Source: Actinoplanes subtropicus
Lineage (GTDB): Bacteria > Actinomycetota > Actinomycetes > Mycobacteriales > Micromonosporaceae
DNA: 64,000 nt
Assembly: GCF_000721705.1 (NCBI RefSeq)
Contig: NZ_JOJL01000023.1
Coordinates: 62,001 to 126,000 of the forward strand
Reading direction: 5' to 3'
Under the pieces are notes generated by a model, which worked only from the letters and a program-made list of their open reading frames with translations, did not search any database and was not told where the DNA came from. A program made the position numbers and the translations under genes. Below, one piece after another: positions 8,847 through 21,162 of this stretch (positions are counted from its first letter, which is position 1; each line of letters starts with the position of its first letter).

Positions 8847-10316
8847 GTGTCCGAGGAACCCGCCCGGACGGCCCCTGCGGCCAAGGCAGTTACGGAAAGC
8901 AACGGCATCGTTACCTTCCGGGACGTCCTCGCCATCCCCGAATATCGCGCCATCTACGCGTCGCTGTTGGTCAACTGGGTCGGCGACTACCTGGCCAAGG
9001 CGGCCGTGACGCTGCTGGTCTACCAGCAGAGCGATTCGGTGCTGCTGTCCGCGGCCGCGTTCGGGGTCAGCTTCCTCCCCTGGATCATCGGCGGGACGCT
9101 GCTGTCCGCGCTGGCCGAGCGGTACCCGTACCGCCGGGTGTTGATCGCCTGTGACCTGTTCCGGACCGTGCCGATCGCCCTGCTGCTCGTGCCGCACCTG
9201 CCGATCTGGGTGATGGTGGTGCTGGTCTTCCTGGCCAGCCTCGGCGCCCCGCCCACCCAGTCGGCCCGCTCGGCGCTGCTCCCCCACCTGGTCGGCCGGG
9301 AGAAGCTGCCCACCGCGATCGCCATCAACCAGACCACCACCCAGGCCTCCCAGGTCTTCGGCTATCTGGTCGGTGCCACCATCGCCACCGCGATCAGCCC
9401 GCGGGTGGCGCTCGGCGTGGACGTGCTCAGCTTCCTCCTCTCCGCCGCGTTCGTCGCGCTCGGCATCCGGCCCCGCCCGGCGGCCCGCAGCGAGGCGCAG
9501 CGCAAGCACCTGCTGAAGGAGTCCGCGGAGGGCTTCCGGCTGGTCTTCGGCAGCCGGGTGCTGCGCTCGATCATGGTCCTGGTCTGCCTGGCCTCGATGG
9601 TCGTGGTGCTGCCCGAGGGCCTGGCCGCGGCCTGGGCCGCGCTCGGCACCACCGACGCGACCACGCGCGGGCTCGACCAAGGCCTGATCATGGCGGCCGC
9701 GCCGATCGGCTTCGTGCTCGGTGGGCTGCTCACCACCCGGCTGGTCGGCCCGGCCGGCCGCGACCGGCTGATCCGCCCGTTCGCGGTGCTGGCCGGGGTG
9801 GCCCTGGTGCCCACGATCCTCAACCCGCCGCCGGCCGTGGTGGCCGTGCTCACCGCCCTCTCCGGAGCGGCGGTGGGCGGGCTGTCGCCGACGCTGAACG
9901 GCAAGTTCGTGCTGATGATCCCGCACGGCTACCGCGCCCGGGCGTACGGCGTGGTGCAGACCGGGCTGCAGCTGAGCCAGTTCGCCGGCGTCATGATCGG
10001 CGGGCTGTTCGCCAACAGCTACCGGCTGCCGCTGGTGGTCGGGCTGTGCAGCATCGTGGCGACCGGCGTGCTGGCGGTGCTGGTGAGCCGGTGGCCGGCC
10101 AAGGAGGAGTTCGACGAGGCGATCGCGTACGCCACGGCCACCATGCCGCCGGCGGTGCCCGCGCCGGCGCCGCCGGTCGAGGCGCAGTCCCCGATCGGCT
10201 CGTACGTGCCGCACCACGCGGCGACCACGCCGGGCGAGACAACGGCCGCGACCAAGCTCTCGACGTACCAGCCGCATCACGCCGCCACGACGAGCGTCAC
10301 ACCCGAGGCGCCCTGA
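8847..10316 (+). CDS. MFS transporter
   Basis: A 489-residue major facilitator protein with 12 predicted membrane helices between about residues 30 and 425, followed by a roughly 65-residue Pro/Ala-rich cytoplasmic tail that contains two similar YxPHHAATT segments. The family resembles the DHA3/Bcr-type drug exporters ([20 protein letters not shown] is the loop 2-3 motif A equivalent). GTG 8847 follows GGAGG at 8838-8842. The substrate is unknown; export of a metabolite or drug is a family-level guess. The globin gene follows 20 bp downstream and may be cotranscribed. Confidence 0.85.
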   Translation: MSEEPARTAPAAKAVTESNGIVTFRDVLAIPEYRAIYASLLVNWVGDYLAKAAVTLLVYQQSDSVLLSAAAFGVSFLPWIIGGTLLSALAERYPYRRVLIACDLFRTVPIALLLVPHLPIWVMVVLVFLASLGAPPTQSARSALLPHLVGREKLPTAIAINQTTTQASQVFGYLVGATIATAISPRVALGVDVLSFLLSAAFVALGIRPRPAARSEAQRKHLLKESAEGFRLVFGSRVLRSIMVLVCLASMVVVLPEGLAAAWAALGTTDATTRGLDQGLIMAAAPIGFVLGGLLTTRLVGPAGRDRLIRPFAVLAGVALVPTILNPPPAVVAVLTALSGAAVGGLSPTLNGKFVLMIPHGYRARAYGVVQTGLQLSQFAGVMIGGLFANSYRLPLVVGLCSIVATGVLAVLVSRWPAKEEFDEAIAYATATMPPAVPAPAPPVEAQSPIGSYVPHHAATTPGETTAATKLSTYQPHHAATTSVTPEAP

Positions 10317-10336
10317 CCGCCTGGCAGGATGGAAGG

Positions 10337-10720
10337 GTGACGGACGAGGTCAGCTTCTACGACGCGATCGGCGGCGAGCCCACCTTCCGGAAGCTCGTCG
10401 ACCGGTTCTACTCCGGCGTCGCCGCCGACCCGCTGCTGCGCCCGATGTATCCCGAGGAGGACCTGGGCCCGGCCGCCGAGCGGCTGACCCTGTTCCTGAT
10501 GCAGTACTGGGGCGGCCCGAACACGTATTCGGCGACCAGGGGGCACCCGCGGCTGCGCATGCGGCACGCGCCGTTCAAGGTCGACCCGGTCGCCCGGGAC
10601 GCGTGGCTCAGTCACATGCGCGACGCGGTCGATTCGCTGGACCTGCCCGAGCCGTACCGCACGACATTGTGGGATTACCTGGAGAAAGCGGCCTACTTCA
10701 TGGTCAACAGCATGGAGTAA
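10337..10720 (+). CDS. glbO: group II truncated hemoglobin
   Basis: A 127-residue globin of the trHbO (group II) type. It has [20 protein letters not shown] at the N-terminus, MQYWGGP in the CD/E region with Trp and Tyr typical of group II, RHAPFKV with the proximal His (RMRHAPF), and a C-terminal helix ending YFMVNSME. Such globins bind O2 and are linked to respiration or detoxification of NO and peroxide. GTG 10337 overlaps a good AAGG-type site (GGAAGG at 10331-10336 lies close), so the exact start is moderately certain. It follows the MFS gene by 20 bp. Confidence 0.92.
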   Translation: MTDEVSFYDAIGGEPTFRKLVDRFYSGVAADPLLRPMYPEEDLGPAAERLTLFLMQYWGGPNTYSATRGHPRLRMRHAPFKVDPVARDAWLSHMRDAVDSLDLPEPYRTTLWDYLEKAAYFMVNSME

Positions 10721-10793
10721 TCGTTTCCGACACCGTGCGTGGCTCGTTGGTGCGGGTGACAGTTTGTCGATCATTCCGCCTGGAGTCGCCCGC

Positions 10794-12047
10794 ATGCGCC
10801 GTCGCCTGCTCGCCGCCGCCTTACTCGTCGCAGCCGCCGTCGCCTGCGCCCAGCCGGCCGATGCCGATCTGGCGCAGGCCACGATCGTCTCGGTCCACCC
10901 GGTCGACTGGACCCCGCACGTGCTGGACGGCACGGTCTGGACCATGGCCGCCGTCGGCGACACGATGGTGGTCGGCGGCGCGTTCACCAAGGTCGCCGAC
11001 AGCAGCCGGAAGACCACGTACGCCCGGAAGAACATCTTCGCGTTCGACCTGAACACCGGCGCGATCCGGCCGTTCGCCCCGGATGTGGACGGCGCGGTCT
11101 ACGCGCTGGCCGCCGGCGCCGGCGACACGGTGTACGCCGGGGGCGCCTTCAAGACCGTGGATGGCTCGTCCCAGCGCGGCCTCGCCCGGCTGTCCCTGAC
11201 CGGCCAGCGGGTCTCCTCCTTCAGCGCGAAGATCAATTGGGGCGACGTCCGGGCGCTGCAGGCCGAGGGCAATTTCCTGTACGCCGGGGGCACCTTCTCG
11301 GCGATCAACGGGGTGAACCGGGCCGCCCTCGCCCGGATGAACGCCGCCACGGGCGCGGTCGACGGCGGCTTCGACGCCCGGCTGACCGCTCCCGGGCTGA
11401 GCCGCACCCGGGTCGAGCACTTCGACATCTCCCCCGACGGCAGCAAGCTGGTCGCGATCGGGGCGCTGCTCAAGTCCGGCGGCTACGACCGGGCGCAGAT
11501 CGCGATGTTCGACATCTCCGGCCCGACCGCGGCGCTGACCGGCTGGTACACCGACGCGTACAAGCCGGAGTGCATGAAGGGCTTCGACACCTACCTGCGG
11601 CAGGTCAAGTTCTCGCCGGACGGGTCGTACTTCGTGGTGGCGGCGACCGGGCGAGCCTCCGCGCCGGACCGGCTCTGCGACTCGGCGGCGCGCTTCGAGA
11701 CCGCCGGGTCGGGCCGGCACAACCCGACCTGGGTGCAGCGCACCGGCGGCGATTCGCTGTACGCCGTGGCGGTCACCGGCGCGGCCGTCTACCTGGGCGG
11801 CCACCAGCGCTACTTCGACAACCCGTACGGCACGGACGCCAAGGGCCCCGGCCCGGGCGCGGTCTCCCGGCCGGGCATCGGCGCGGTCAGCCCCACCACC
11901 GGCCGCGCCCTCTCCTGGAACCCCACCCGAGCCCGCGGCGTCGGCGTACGCGCCTTCGTGGTGACCCCGCACGGCCTCTTCGTCGGCTCGGACACCGACG
12001 AACTGGGCCACGAATATCACGGCCGGATCGGCATGTTCCCGTTGTGA
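10794..12047 (+). CDS. secreted beta-propeller-like protein
   Basis: A 417-residue exported protein. Residues 1-25 form a signal peptide (RRRLLAAALLVAAAVA); a Cys at about 18 could make it a lipoprotein, but the lipobox is poor. The body is built of repeats of about 45-50 residues with the recurring strand V-Y-A-G-G-A-F / LYAGGTF / VYLGGHQ followed by an acidic or Asn-rich loop, as in delta-60/WD-type propellers. The ATG at 10794 is preceded by GGAG at 10782-10785. No catalytic motif is visible. A binding or scaffolding role outside the cell is likely, but nothing more can be said. It converges on the YbjN gene. Confidence 0.75.
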   Translation: MRRRLLAAALLVAAAVACAQPADADLAQATIVSVHPVDWTPHVLDGTVWTMAAVGDTMVVGGAFTKVADSSRKTTYARKNIFAFDLNTGAIRPFAPDVDGAVYALAAGAGDTVYAGGAFKTVDGSSQRGLARLSLTGQRVSSFSAKINWGDVRALQAEGNFLYAGGTFSAINGVNRAALARMNAATGAVDGGFDARLTAPGLSRTRVEHFDISPDGSKLVAIGALLKSGGYDRAQIAMFDISGPTAALTGWYTDAYKPECMKGFDTYLRQVKFSPDGSYFVVAATGRASAPDRLCDSAARFETAGSGRHNPTWVQRTGGDSLYAVAVTGAAVYLGGHQRYFDNPYGTDAKGPGPGAVSRPGIGAVSPTTGRALSWNPTRARGVGVRAFVVTPHGLFVGSDTDELGHEYHGRIGMFPL

Positions 12048-12188
12048 GCTGACTCGCCCCCCGGTTGTGAGCTGACCCGCCCCCGCGATTGCTGCGGGCG
12101 CGGTATCAGGGAACGGCCCGCGATCGCCCCGCTGATGAGGAGAGCCCCAAAGGGGCGATCGCCCGGGGCGCCGGAGGCGACGCCGGTA
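12048..12188. repeat. dispersed repeat, second copy, with hairpin
   Basis: This 141-bp spacer separates convergent genes. It contains a direct repeat (GGTTGTGAGCTGAC at about 12042 and 12063) and then a stretch closely related to 4297-4440. The 11-bp stem GCGATCGCCCC at 12120-12130 pairs with 12152-12162 around a 21-base loop, followed by the shared GCGCCGGAGGCGACGCC. The long inner palindrome of the 4.3-kb copy is absent. In this setting it could act as a bidirectional terminator. Confidence 0.75.
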
Positions 12189-12776
12189 TTACAGCAGAGC
12201 GCCCTCGTCGTGGAGCCAATCGACGAAAGACGTGGCCACCGCTGCGCCGCAGTCGAGCATCTCCACGATGAGGGCGTCGTGCGCTCCGGCGGCGAGGGGG
12301 ACCTGCAGTTCCGCGTAGATCGGCAGCTGGCCGCGCTCGGTCGGGTCCCCCACATACGCCTTGCAGAAGCGGCGCGTGTGGTTCCACTCGTTGACCACCC
12401 GGTAGGCCCGGTCGGCCCAGTCCGGCGGCACCGTCGAATGCGGCCGGGCCCGCATCACCAGGATCTCGTCGTCGGGCCCCTCGAGGGTGAACAGCACGGC
12501 GTGCCGCTCCCACATCGCCAGCAGGCTGCCGCCACCATCCGCCAGGAACCGGATGTCGAGCAGGTCGAGCGCCTTGCCGATGCGCGCGAGCGTCACCTGC
12601 GAGATCTGCTCGCTCTCCTCGGTCTTGGTCGCCTCGGCCGGCGGCGCTCCCACCACCCGGCTCGGCTCTCGCTGTGCCGGAACCCCGACCCGCACGGTGC
12701 TTCGCACCGAAGAATCGCCGTCGGCATCCGGCGGGTTACCCGCGGCCGAACCCGGACGCCATGACCACCACGGCAT
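12189..12776 (-). CDS. YbjN domain-containing protein
   Basis: A 195-residue protein with a low-complexity N-terminus and a YbjN-type domain from about residue 60: ISQVTLARIGKALDLLDIRF, GSLLAMWERHAVLFTLEG, AYRVVNEWNHTRRFCKAYV and a terminal helix SFVDWLHDEG. YbjN proteins resemble secretion chaperones; in enterobacteria ybjN affects motility and stress, while the actinobacterial role is unknown. ATG 12776 is chosen because GAGG lies 8 bases upstream, although GTG 12791 is also in frame. No coupled neighbour is evident. Confidence 0.75.
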   Translation of the reverse strand: MPWWSWRPGSAAGNPPDADGDSSVRSTVRVGVPAQREPSRVVGAPPAEATKTEESEQISQVTLARIGKALDLLDIRFLADGGGSLLAMWERHAVLFTLEGPDDEILVMRARPHSTVPPDWADRAYRVVNEWNHTRRFCKAYVGDPTERGQLPIYAELQVPLAAGAHDALIVEMLDCGAAVATSFVDWLHDEGALL

Positions 12777-12907
12777 CGTTGCGCACCTCACTCCCCAGCA
12801 GACCCACCGCCGGACGTAGCGAGTGGACCCGAGGGCCGACGGTACCCGTACAGGTCGCGGAGGTCATCCCCCCAACGGGAGGGCGCGACCGGACATACGA
12901 TGCGGCA

Positions 12908-13567
12908 TCACCCTTTCGGGTGACCACCTATAGGCATTACGGTCAATTTGCTGACGGCCTGTAGCCACGCGACTCCATATGGTGCCGAAAGACCCACCCA
13001 CCGACCGGCCACTCTAACCCGGGTGTCCGGCACTTCGGCGCCCCGCGGGCCGAGAAAACCCATTCGGGAGACCGCCTGAACGAGTCTTTGGGACACCTCG
13101 ACGGGGCCGCCGCCGGCCGGCGTGACGACCAGCGCCACGTGATCGAGGAGCGCATCGCGTACCGCCCGCTGGCCGACCGCGCGCCCGGCGAGCCCGCCCG
13201 TCGACACCTCCCGCAGCGTGCCGGCCGCCGCGGCGGCCAGCCGGGTCAACTCGGCCGCCGAGACCGTCTCCACCGTCTCGCTCGCGGGCGGCGGCAGCGG
13301 CCAGCGCCACTGCGCGTCCCGCAGCGAGGGCAGCCGGTCGCCGCCCTCGGCCAGCACCGCGAGCAACTCGGCGGCCGAGACCGTGGCGTCGTCCGGGCCG
13401 CGACCGGCCACCTCCCGGGTGACCAGCACGTCCCACGGCAGGTGCGCCCACAGCGCGGTGCGCCCGCCGGAGGCCCGCAGGCGGACCGGCGCACCGGGGT
13501 CGAGCCGGGTCAGCCGGGCGAGGAAGGCGCCGGCGTCGGGCACGCCGGTGAGGCCATGCGAACTCAT
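12908..13567 (-). CDS. conserved hypothetical protein in ettA operon
   Basis: A 219-residue protein that I do not recognise as a named family. It is Ala/Leu/Arg-rich and soluble, with no membrane helix, zinc cluster or nucleotide-binding motif. Visible features are a WAHLPWDVLVTREVAG segment and a C-terminal half ending in a hydrophobic VGLSAPYGVAWLQAV stretch. Its ATG overlaps the thioesterase stop by 4 bp, so it is translationally coupled as the third gene after ettA. A substrate-binding or accessory role to the thioesterase is possible but unsupported by sequence. Confidence 0.65.
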   Translation of the reverse strand: MSSHGLTGVPDAGAFLARLTRLDPGAPVRLRASGGRTALWAHLPWDVLVTREVAGRGPDDATVSAAELLAVLAEGGDRLPSLRDAQWRWPLPPPASETVETVSAAELTRLAAAAAGTLREVSTGGLAGRAVGQRAVRDALLDHVALVVTPAGGGPVEVSQRLVQAVSRMGFLGPRGAEVPDTRVRVAGRWVGLSAPYGVAWLQAVSKLTVMPIGGHPKG

Positions 13568-13963
13568 GTGGCCAGGTAGGGACGCAGGAACTCGCGCTCT
13601 TCCGGGGTGAGCCGGCGCGGATGGCCGTTCGTGAGGTTGTACGGCACGCAGACCGATCTGGCCCGGCTGGCCAGCTCGCCGTCGTCGAAGAGCTCATAGG
13701 CGACGGTGAAGGACGCGGCCCGCTGCTCGGAGATCCACATCTCGACGCGCACGGGATCGCCGTAATCGACCGGGCGCAGGTAGTCGATCTCGTGCCGGGC
13801 GATCACGATCCCCTCCTCGAACGAGCCGAGGCCGTGCTCGCGAGCGCCCTGGAAGAACAGCGCGACGCGCGCCTCCTCGTAGATCGTGAGGAAGCGCGCG
13901 TTGTTGACGTGCCCGTACGCGTCCATGTCGGACCAGCGCACGGGCACATCGACGACAAAGCGG

Positions 13964-13971
<8 letters not shown>
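13564..13971 (-). CDS. acyl-CoA thioesterase, 4HBT (hotdog) family
   Basis: A 135-residue single hotdog-fold protein expected to hydrolyse acyl-CoA thioesters. The family signature VRWSDMDAYGHVNNARFLTI holds the catalytic Asp and the N-terminal end of the central helix, followed by EIDYLRPVDYGDPV, the second strand pair. The length is normal for the YbgC/FcbC group. The GTG start at 13971 lies inside the last codons of ettA (8-bp overlap), and its own stop overlaps the next start by 4 bp, so ettA, this gene and the hypothetical form one coupled unit. Confidence 0.88.
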
Positions 13972-15640
<1,669 letters not shown>

Positions 15641-15754
15641 GGTGCGCCCTACCTCCGTGATCGTGATTTTCGTGCCGGATGACTTGCCGAAAGCATCTTT
15701 CCAGGTCGGCTGCCGGCCACCGAACACAACCCCTTCGGAGGCGTACGGATTCCC

Positions 15755-16303
15755 TCACTCGACCGTTTTGACCGCCTCCACCAGGTTGGGCTTGCCGCTG
15801 GCGAACACCACGACGAGGCGCTTACGGGTCACCTCGAACCTGTTCCCGTCCACGGTGGCGGTGACCTGGTAGTCATCGGTGCCGACCCGGGACACCCCGG
15901 CCAGGAACAGCGCGTTCTTGCCCTGCTCCAGCGGCGCGTCGACCCCGCCCCGCTTCGACTGGTAGTAGAGCGCGCCGTCGGGGTCCTGGCAGATCCACAC
16001 CGTGGTGCCGGCCGTCGTGATGACCTTGAAGACCTGGGTCAGGTCGGTCGGCAGCTGGTTGTCGGCCGCGAACTCGATCGCCTCGTCCGGGCAGGCCGGC
16101 CCGGAGGGCGCCGCCGACGGCTCCGACGACTGCCCGGACACCGGCGACGTGGTCGTCCGCTGAGGCTCGGAGTTGTCGTTCCGGTGCCGCTCGCCGAGCA
16201 TGAACCCCACGGTCCCCGCGATGATCGTGAGAAAAACGGTGGCAATGACCACAGGGAAGAAGAGCGGACGCCGAGGCGGGGAAAGATCGTCGGACGGTGT
16301 CAC
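15755..16303 (-). CDS. membrane-anchored hypothetical protein
   Basis: A 182-residue protein with a 12-residue cytoplasmic N-terminus, one membrane helix ([23 protein letters not shown], residues about 14-36), a Ser/Thr/Pro linker and an extracellular domain of about 115 residues that has two Cys (GPACPDEAI and VWICQDPDG), which could form a disulfide. The domain is unrecognised. GTG 16303 has a weak ribosome-binding site. It diverges from otsA across 87 bp, and its own end is 114 bp before the ettA start on the same strand, so cotranscription with ettA is possible. Confidence 0.65.
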   Translation of the reverse strand: MTPSDDLSPPRRPLFFPVVIATVFLTIIAGTVGFMLGERHRNDNSEPQRTTTSPVSGQSSEPSAAPSGPACPDEAIEFAADNQLPTDLTQVFKVITTAGTTVWICQDPDGALYYQSKRGGVDAPLEQGKNALFLAGVSRVGTDDYQVTATVDGNRFEVTRKRLVVVFASGKPNLVEAVKTVE

Positions 16304-16390
16304 GCGCCCAGGATGGCACCCGCCAGCCACCTTGGTCCACGCACAGTAGGCTCGGGGTGGGAACAGAAACGACCCGGAGGTGCACTCAGC

Positions 16391-17794
<1,404 letters not shown>

Positions 17795-17800
<6 letters not shown>

Positions 17801-18979
17801 CACTCCGACGACGTCCCCGATCACGACGGTGGCGGGCGGGCGCAGGCCGGCCTCGGCGACCTCCGCCGCCACCGCGCCCAGCGTGCTGCGCAGCGAGCGC
17901 TGGTGGGCGGTCGAGCCCTCCTGCACGACGGCGACCGGGGTCTGCGCCGGGCGGCCCTCGGCGATCAGCCGGGCCGCGATGGCCGGCAGGTTCTTCAGGC
18001 CCATCATCACCACGATCGTGCCGCGCAGCCGGCCCAGCGCCGGCCAGTCGACCAGCGACTGCTCGCTGTCCGGCGGGACGTGGCCGGAGACCACGGTGAA
18101 CTCGTGCGCGACGCCGCGGTGGGTGACCGGGATGCCGGCCAGCGCGGGGGCGGCGATCGAGCTGGTCACGCCGGGCACGACCAGCACCGGGACGCCGGCC
18201 GCGGCGCAGGCCAGGGCCTCCTCGCCGCCGCGGCCGAAGACGTACGGGTCGCCACCCTTGAGCCGGACCACGAACCTGCCCTCGAGCGCCCGCTCGACCA
18301 GGATCCGGTTGATCTCCTCCTGGGCCTTGGCGGGGCCGTAGGGGATCTTGGCGGCGTCCACGAACTCGACATCCGGCCGCAGGTCACCCAGCAGCAGCCC
18401 GGGGACCAGCCGGTCGGCCACCACCACGTCGGCCGCGGCCAGCAGCCGACGACCCTTCACCGTGATCAACTCGGGATCTCCCGGCCCGGCACCCACGAGG
18501 GCAACCCCCTTGTACTCCGGCGAGGCGATCGGGTCACTCTCCAGAGCATTGGCAACCAGATCCCGTACGGCCATGGCTCGCCGCCGGTCGCCGCCGTCGG
18601 TGACCGCCACGGTGACCTGCCCGTGCCGGGTGACGGCGGGTGTCCAGGCGGTAGCCGCTTCGCGGTCGTCCGCCCGTACGCAGAAAATCTTTTGCTCTTC
18701 TGCCGCGGCGCTGACCTGGGCGGCGGCGACCGGGTCGTCGATCGCCACCTGCACCAGCCAGGCGCCCGCGACGTCGGCGGGCTCGAACCGGCGGGCCTGC
18801 CAGGTGGCGCGGCCGGCGTCGACGTGCCCCCGCAGCGCCGGGGTGAGCTCGGGCGCCACGATCTCGATCCGCGCGCCCGCCGCGATCAGCGCCGGCACCC
18901 GCCGGGTCGCCACCGTGCCGCCGCCGACCACCAGCACCCGCCGGCCGGTCAGCCGCAGCGCCAACGGATAAAGGCTCAT
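17795..18979 (-). CDS. cysG: siroheme synthase / uroporphyrinogen-III C-methyltransferase fusion
   Basis: A 394-residue bifunctional protein. Residues 1-140 are the precorrin-2 dehydrogenase/ferrochelatase Rossmann part ([12 protein letters not shown]). From about residue 157 comes the SAM-dependent methyltransferase ([65 protein letters not shown]). It would turn uroporphyrinogen III into precorrin-2 and on to siroheme. The dehydrogenase part lacks an obvious C-terminal helical chelatase domain of full E. coli length, so the second activity is less certain. The ATG overlaps the cobT stop by 4 bp, placing it last in cobC-cobT-cysG. Confidence 0.92.
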
Positions 18980-20028
18980 TTCTCCGACACTCCCGCCGAG
19001 TCGAACGTGGCGACATCGTGCAGCACCCGGACCGCGGCGGCGACGACCGGCAGCGCGAGCACCGCGCCGCTGCCCTCGCCGAGCCGCATGCCCAGGTCGA
19101 GCAGGGGGGTGAGGCCGAGGTGGGCGAGCGCGACGGTGGCGCCCGGCTCGGCCGAGCGGTGCCCGGCGACCATCGCGGCGACCGCGTCGGGGGCGAACGC
19201 GGCGGCGGCCAGCGCGCCGGACGCGGCGATCACGCCGTCGACGATCACCGGCACCCGCTGCGCGGCGGCGCCGAGGATGAAACCGGCCAGCGCGGCGTGC
19301 TCGAGACCGCCGACCGCGGCGAGGACGCCGAGCGGGTCGGCCGGGTCGGGCGAGTGCTTGGCCAGCGCGGCGGCGATGACGTCGACCTTGTGGGCGTGCA
19401 TCTCGTCGTCGATGCCGGTGCCGCGGCCGGTGACCGCCGCCGAACCACTGCCGGTGAAGACGGCGATCAGCGCGGCGGCCGGGGTCGTGTTGGCGATGCC
19501 CATGTCGCCGGTGAGCAGGCACTTCGCGCCGTCGGCGACGAGCCGCTCGGCCACCCGGATGCCGACCTCGACGGCCGCGCGGGCCTCCTCGCGGGTCAGG
19601 GCCGGCTCGACGGTCATGTCCCGGGTGCCGCGGCGTACGTTCTCTTCGAGAAGATTGTCGTTTTTGCTGGACGGGACGGCCACGCCGACGTCGACCACCT
19701 TCACCGTGGCGCCGACCTGGCGGGCGAAGGCGTTCACCACCGCTCCCCCGGCCAGGAAGTTCGCCACCATCTGGGCGGTGACCTCCTGCGGCCACGGGCT
19801 GACGCCCTGGGCGTGCACGCCGTGGTCGCCGGCGAACACCGCGACCGCGGCCGGCTCGGGCAGCGGCGGCGGGCAGGCGCCGGCCAGCCCGGCCAGGCGA
19901 ACCGACAGCGGTTCCAGGTCGCCGAGCGAGCCGGCCGGCTTGGTCAGCCGGGCCTGCAGCTCGCGGGCGGCGGCCATGGCCTGCTCATCGGCGGGCCGGA
20001 TCGCCGCCACGGTCGTCTCCAGGGTCAC
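18976..20028 (-). CDS. cobT: nicotinate-nucleotide-dimethylbenzimidazole phosphoribosyltransferase
   Basis: A 350-residue enzyme that makes alpha-ribazole phosphate, the lower-ligand nucleotide of cobalamin. Recognised stretches are LTKPAGSLGDLE, VFAGDHGVHAQGVSPWP, the loop GDMGIANTTPAAALI, VGGLEHAALAGFILGAAA, VPVIVDGVIA and the C-terminal catalytic-Glu region LGMRLGEGSGA. The GTG start at 20028 has GAGGAG 6 bases upstream and overlaps the cobC stop by 4 bp; the stop overlaps the cysG start by 4 bp. The length matches the family, and the three genes are clearly translationally coupled. Confidence 0.95.
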   Translation of the reverse strand: MTLETTVAAIRPADEQAMAAARELQARLTKPAGSLGDLEPLSVRLAGLAGACPPPLPEPAAVAVFAGDHGVHAQGVSPWPQEVTAQMVANFLAGGAVVNAFARQVGATVKVVDVGVAVPSSKNDNLLEENVRRGTRDMTVEPALTREEARAAVEVGIRVAERLVADGAKCLLTGDMGIANTTPAAALIAVFTGSGSAAVTGRGTGIDDEMHAHKVDVIAAALAKHSPDPADPLGVLAAVGGLEHAALAGFILGAAAQRVPVIVDGVIAASGALAAAAFAPDAVAAMVAGHRSAEPGATVALAHLGLTPLLDLGMRLGEGSGAVLALPVVAAAVRVLHDVATFDSAGVSEK

Positions 20029-21077
20029 AGTCGCTCCTCGATCACATCGGTCAGGGTCGCCACGAAAGCGTCGGTGATCGCAGTGTCGCGCACCGCGATC
20101 CGCAGCCAATCGGGGCCCAGCCCCGGAAAGGTGTCGCCGCGGCGCACCGCGTAGCCGCGTTCCCGCAGCTCGAGCCTAATTTTGTCGGCCGAGGGCAGGC
20201 GTACGGTCACGAAGGCGCTCGCCGGTGTGCCGGCGACCGTGAGGTTCGGCACGTGCGCGAGTCGCCGGAGCAGGTGGTCCCGCTCGGCCGCGACGCGCGC
20301 CGCGATCTCGCGCTCGGCGGCGATCGCGGTGGGTGACGCGCAGGCGGTCGCGGCGGCGAGCGCCGGCGTCGAGACGGCCCAGAGCGGCTGGGCCGCGGCC
20401 AGCCGCTCGCGCAGCTCCGGGGCGGCCAGCAGGTAGCCGATGCGCAGGCCGGCCAGCCCCCAGGTCTTGGTGAGGCTGCGCAGCACGACCAGCCCCTCGA
20501 GATCGCTCCGTTCGGCGAGCGACTCGGGCTCGCCGTCGACGCCGTCACGGAACGTGGTGTCCGCGAAGGCCTCGTCGACCACCAGCACGCGACCCGGCCG
20601 GGCCAGCTCGGCGATCGCGGCGGCCGGGTGCAGCACCGAGGTGGGGTTGGTCGGGTTGCCCACGAAGACCAGATCGGCCTCCTCCGGGACCAGCCGCGCG
20701 TCGAGCCGGAAGCCGTCCTCCGCGTGCAGCAGCACCCGGCCGACCTCGTGGCCGGCGTTGCGCAGCGCCGCCTCCGGCTCGGTGAACTGCGGGTGCACCA
20801 CGACCGGGCGCCGCGCACCCCGCAGCGCCTGGGCGAGCAGCACGAAGGCCTGGGCAGCACCGGCGGTGAGCAGCACCTCGTCGATCTCCCGGCGGTGCCG
20901 GCGGGCCACCGCGGCGGTAGCTTCGCGATCGTTTGGGTACGCCCTGAGCTGGGTCAACGACTCCTTGATCGGATCGGCCAGCCACCCGGGCATCGGCTCG
21001 TGCCGCACGTTCACCGCCAGGTCGATCAGCCCGGCGCCCACCTCCGTGTCGCCGTGATGCCCAAGGTCGATCGTCAT
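20025..21077 (-). CDS. cobC: CobC-type PLP-dependent aminotransferase/decarboxylase
   Basis: A 350-residue fold-type I PLP enzyme of the histidinol-phosphate aminotransferase/threonine-phosphate decarboxylase group (Rv2231c-like). It has LTAGAAQAFVLLAQAL, FVGNPTNPTSVL, VVDEAFADTTF and the PLP lysine in SLTKTWGLAGLRIGYL, followed by the phosphate-binding Arg. In cobalamin synthesis CobC-type enzymes supply the aminopropanol linker; the actinobacterial members are annotated this way chiefly from context, here immediately upstream of cobT. ATG 21077 is preferred, and the frame is open to 21113. It diverges from the penicillin-binding protein gene across 85 bp. Confidence 0.85.
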   Translation of the reverse strand: MTIDLGHHGDTEVGAGLIDLAVNVRHEPMPGWLADPIKESLTQLRAYPNDREATAAVARRHRREIDEVLLTAGAAQAFVLLAQALRGARRPVVVHPQFTEPEAALRNAGHEVGRVLLHAEDGFRLDARLVPEEADLVFVGNPTNPTSVLHPAAAIAELARPGRVLVVDEAFADTTFRDGVDGEPESLAERSDLEGLVVLRSLTKTWGLAGLRIGYLLAAPELRERLAAAQPLWAVSTPALAAATACASPTAIAAEREIAARVAAERDHLLRRLAHVPNLTVAGTPASAFVTVRLPSADKIRLELRERGYAVRRGDTFPGLGPDWLRIAVRDTAITDAFVATLTDVIEERL

Positions 21078-21162
21078 GACCACCAGCATGCCGGACGTTT
21101 TTCCCCGTCTCACTTCGGCCGTTTCGGGAGTACATGAGCCTTTTTGTTCCTAGCGTCGAGGT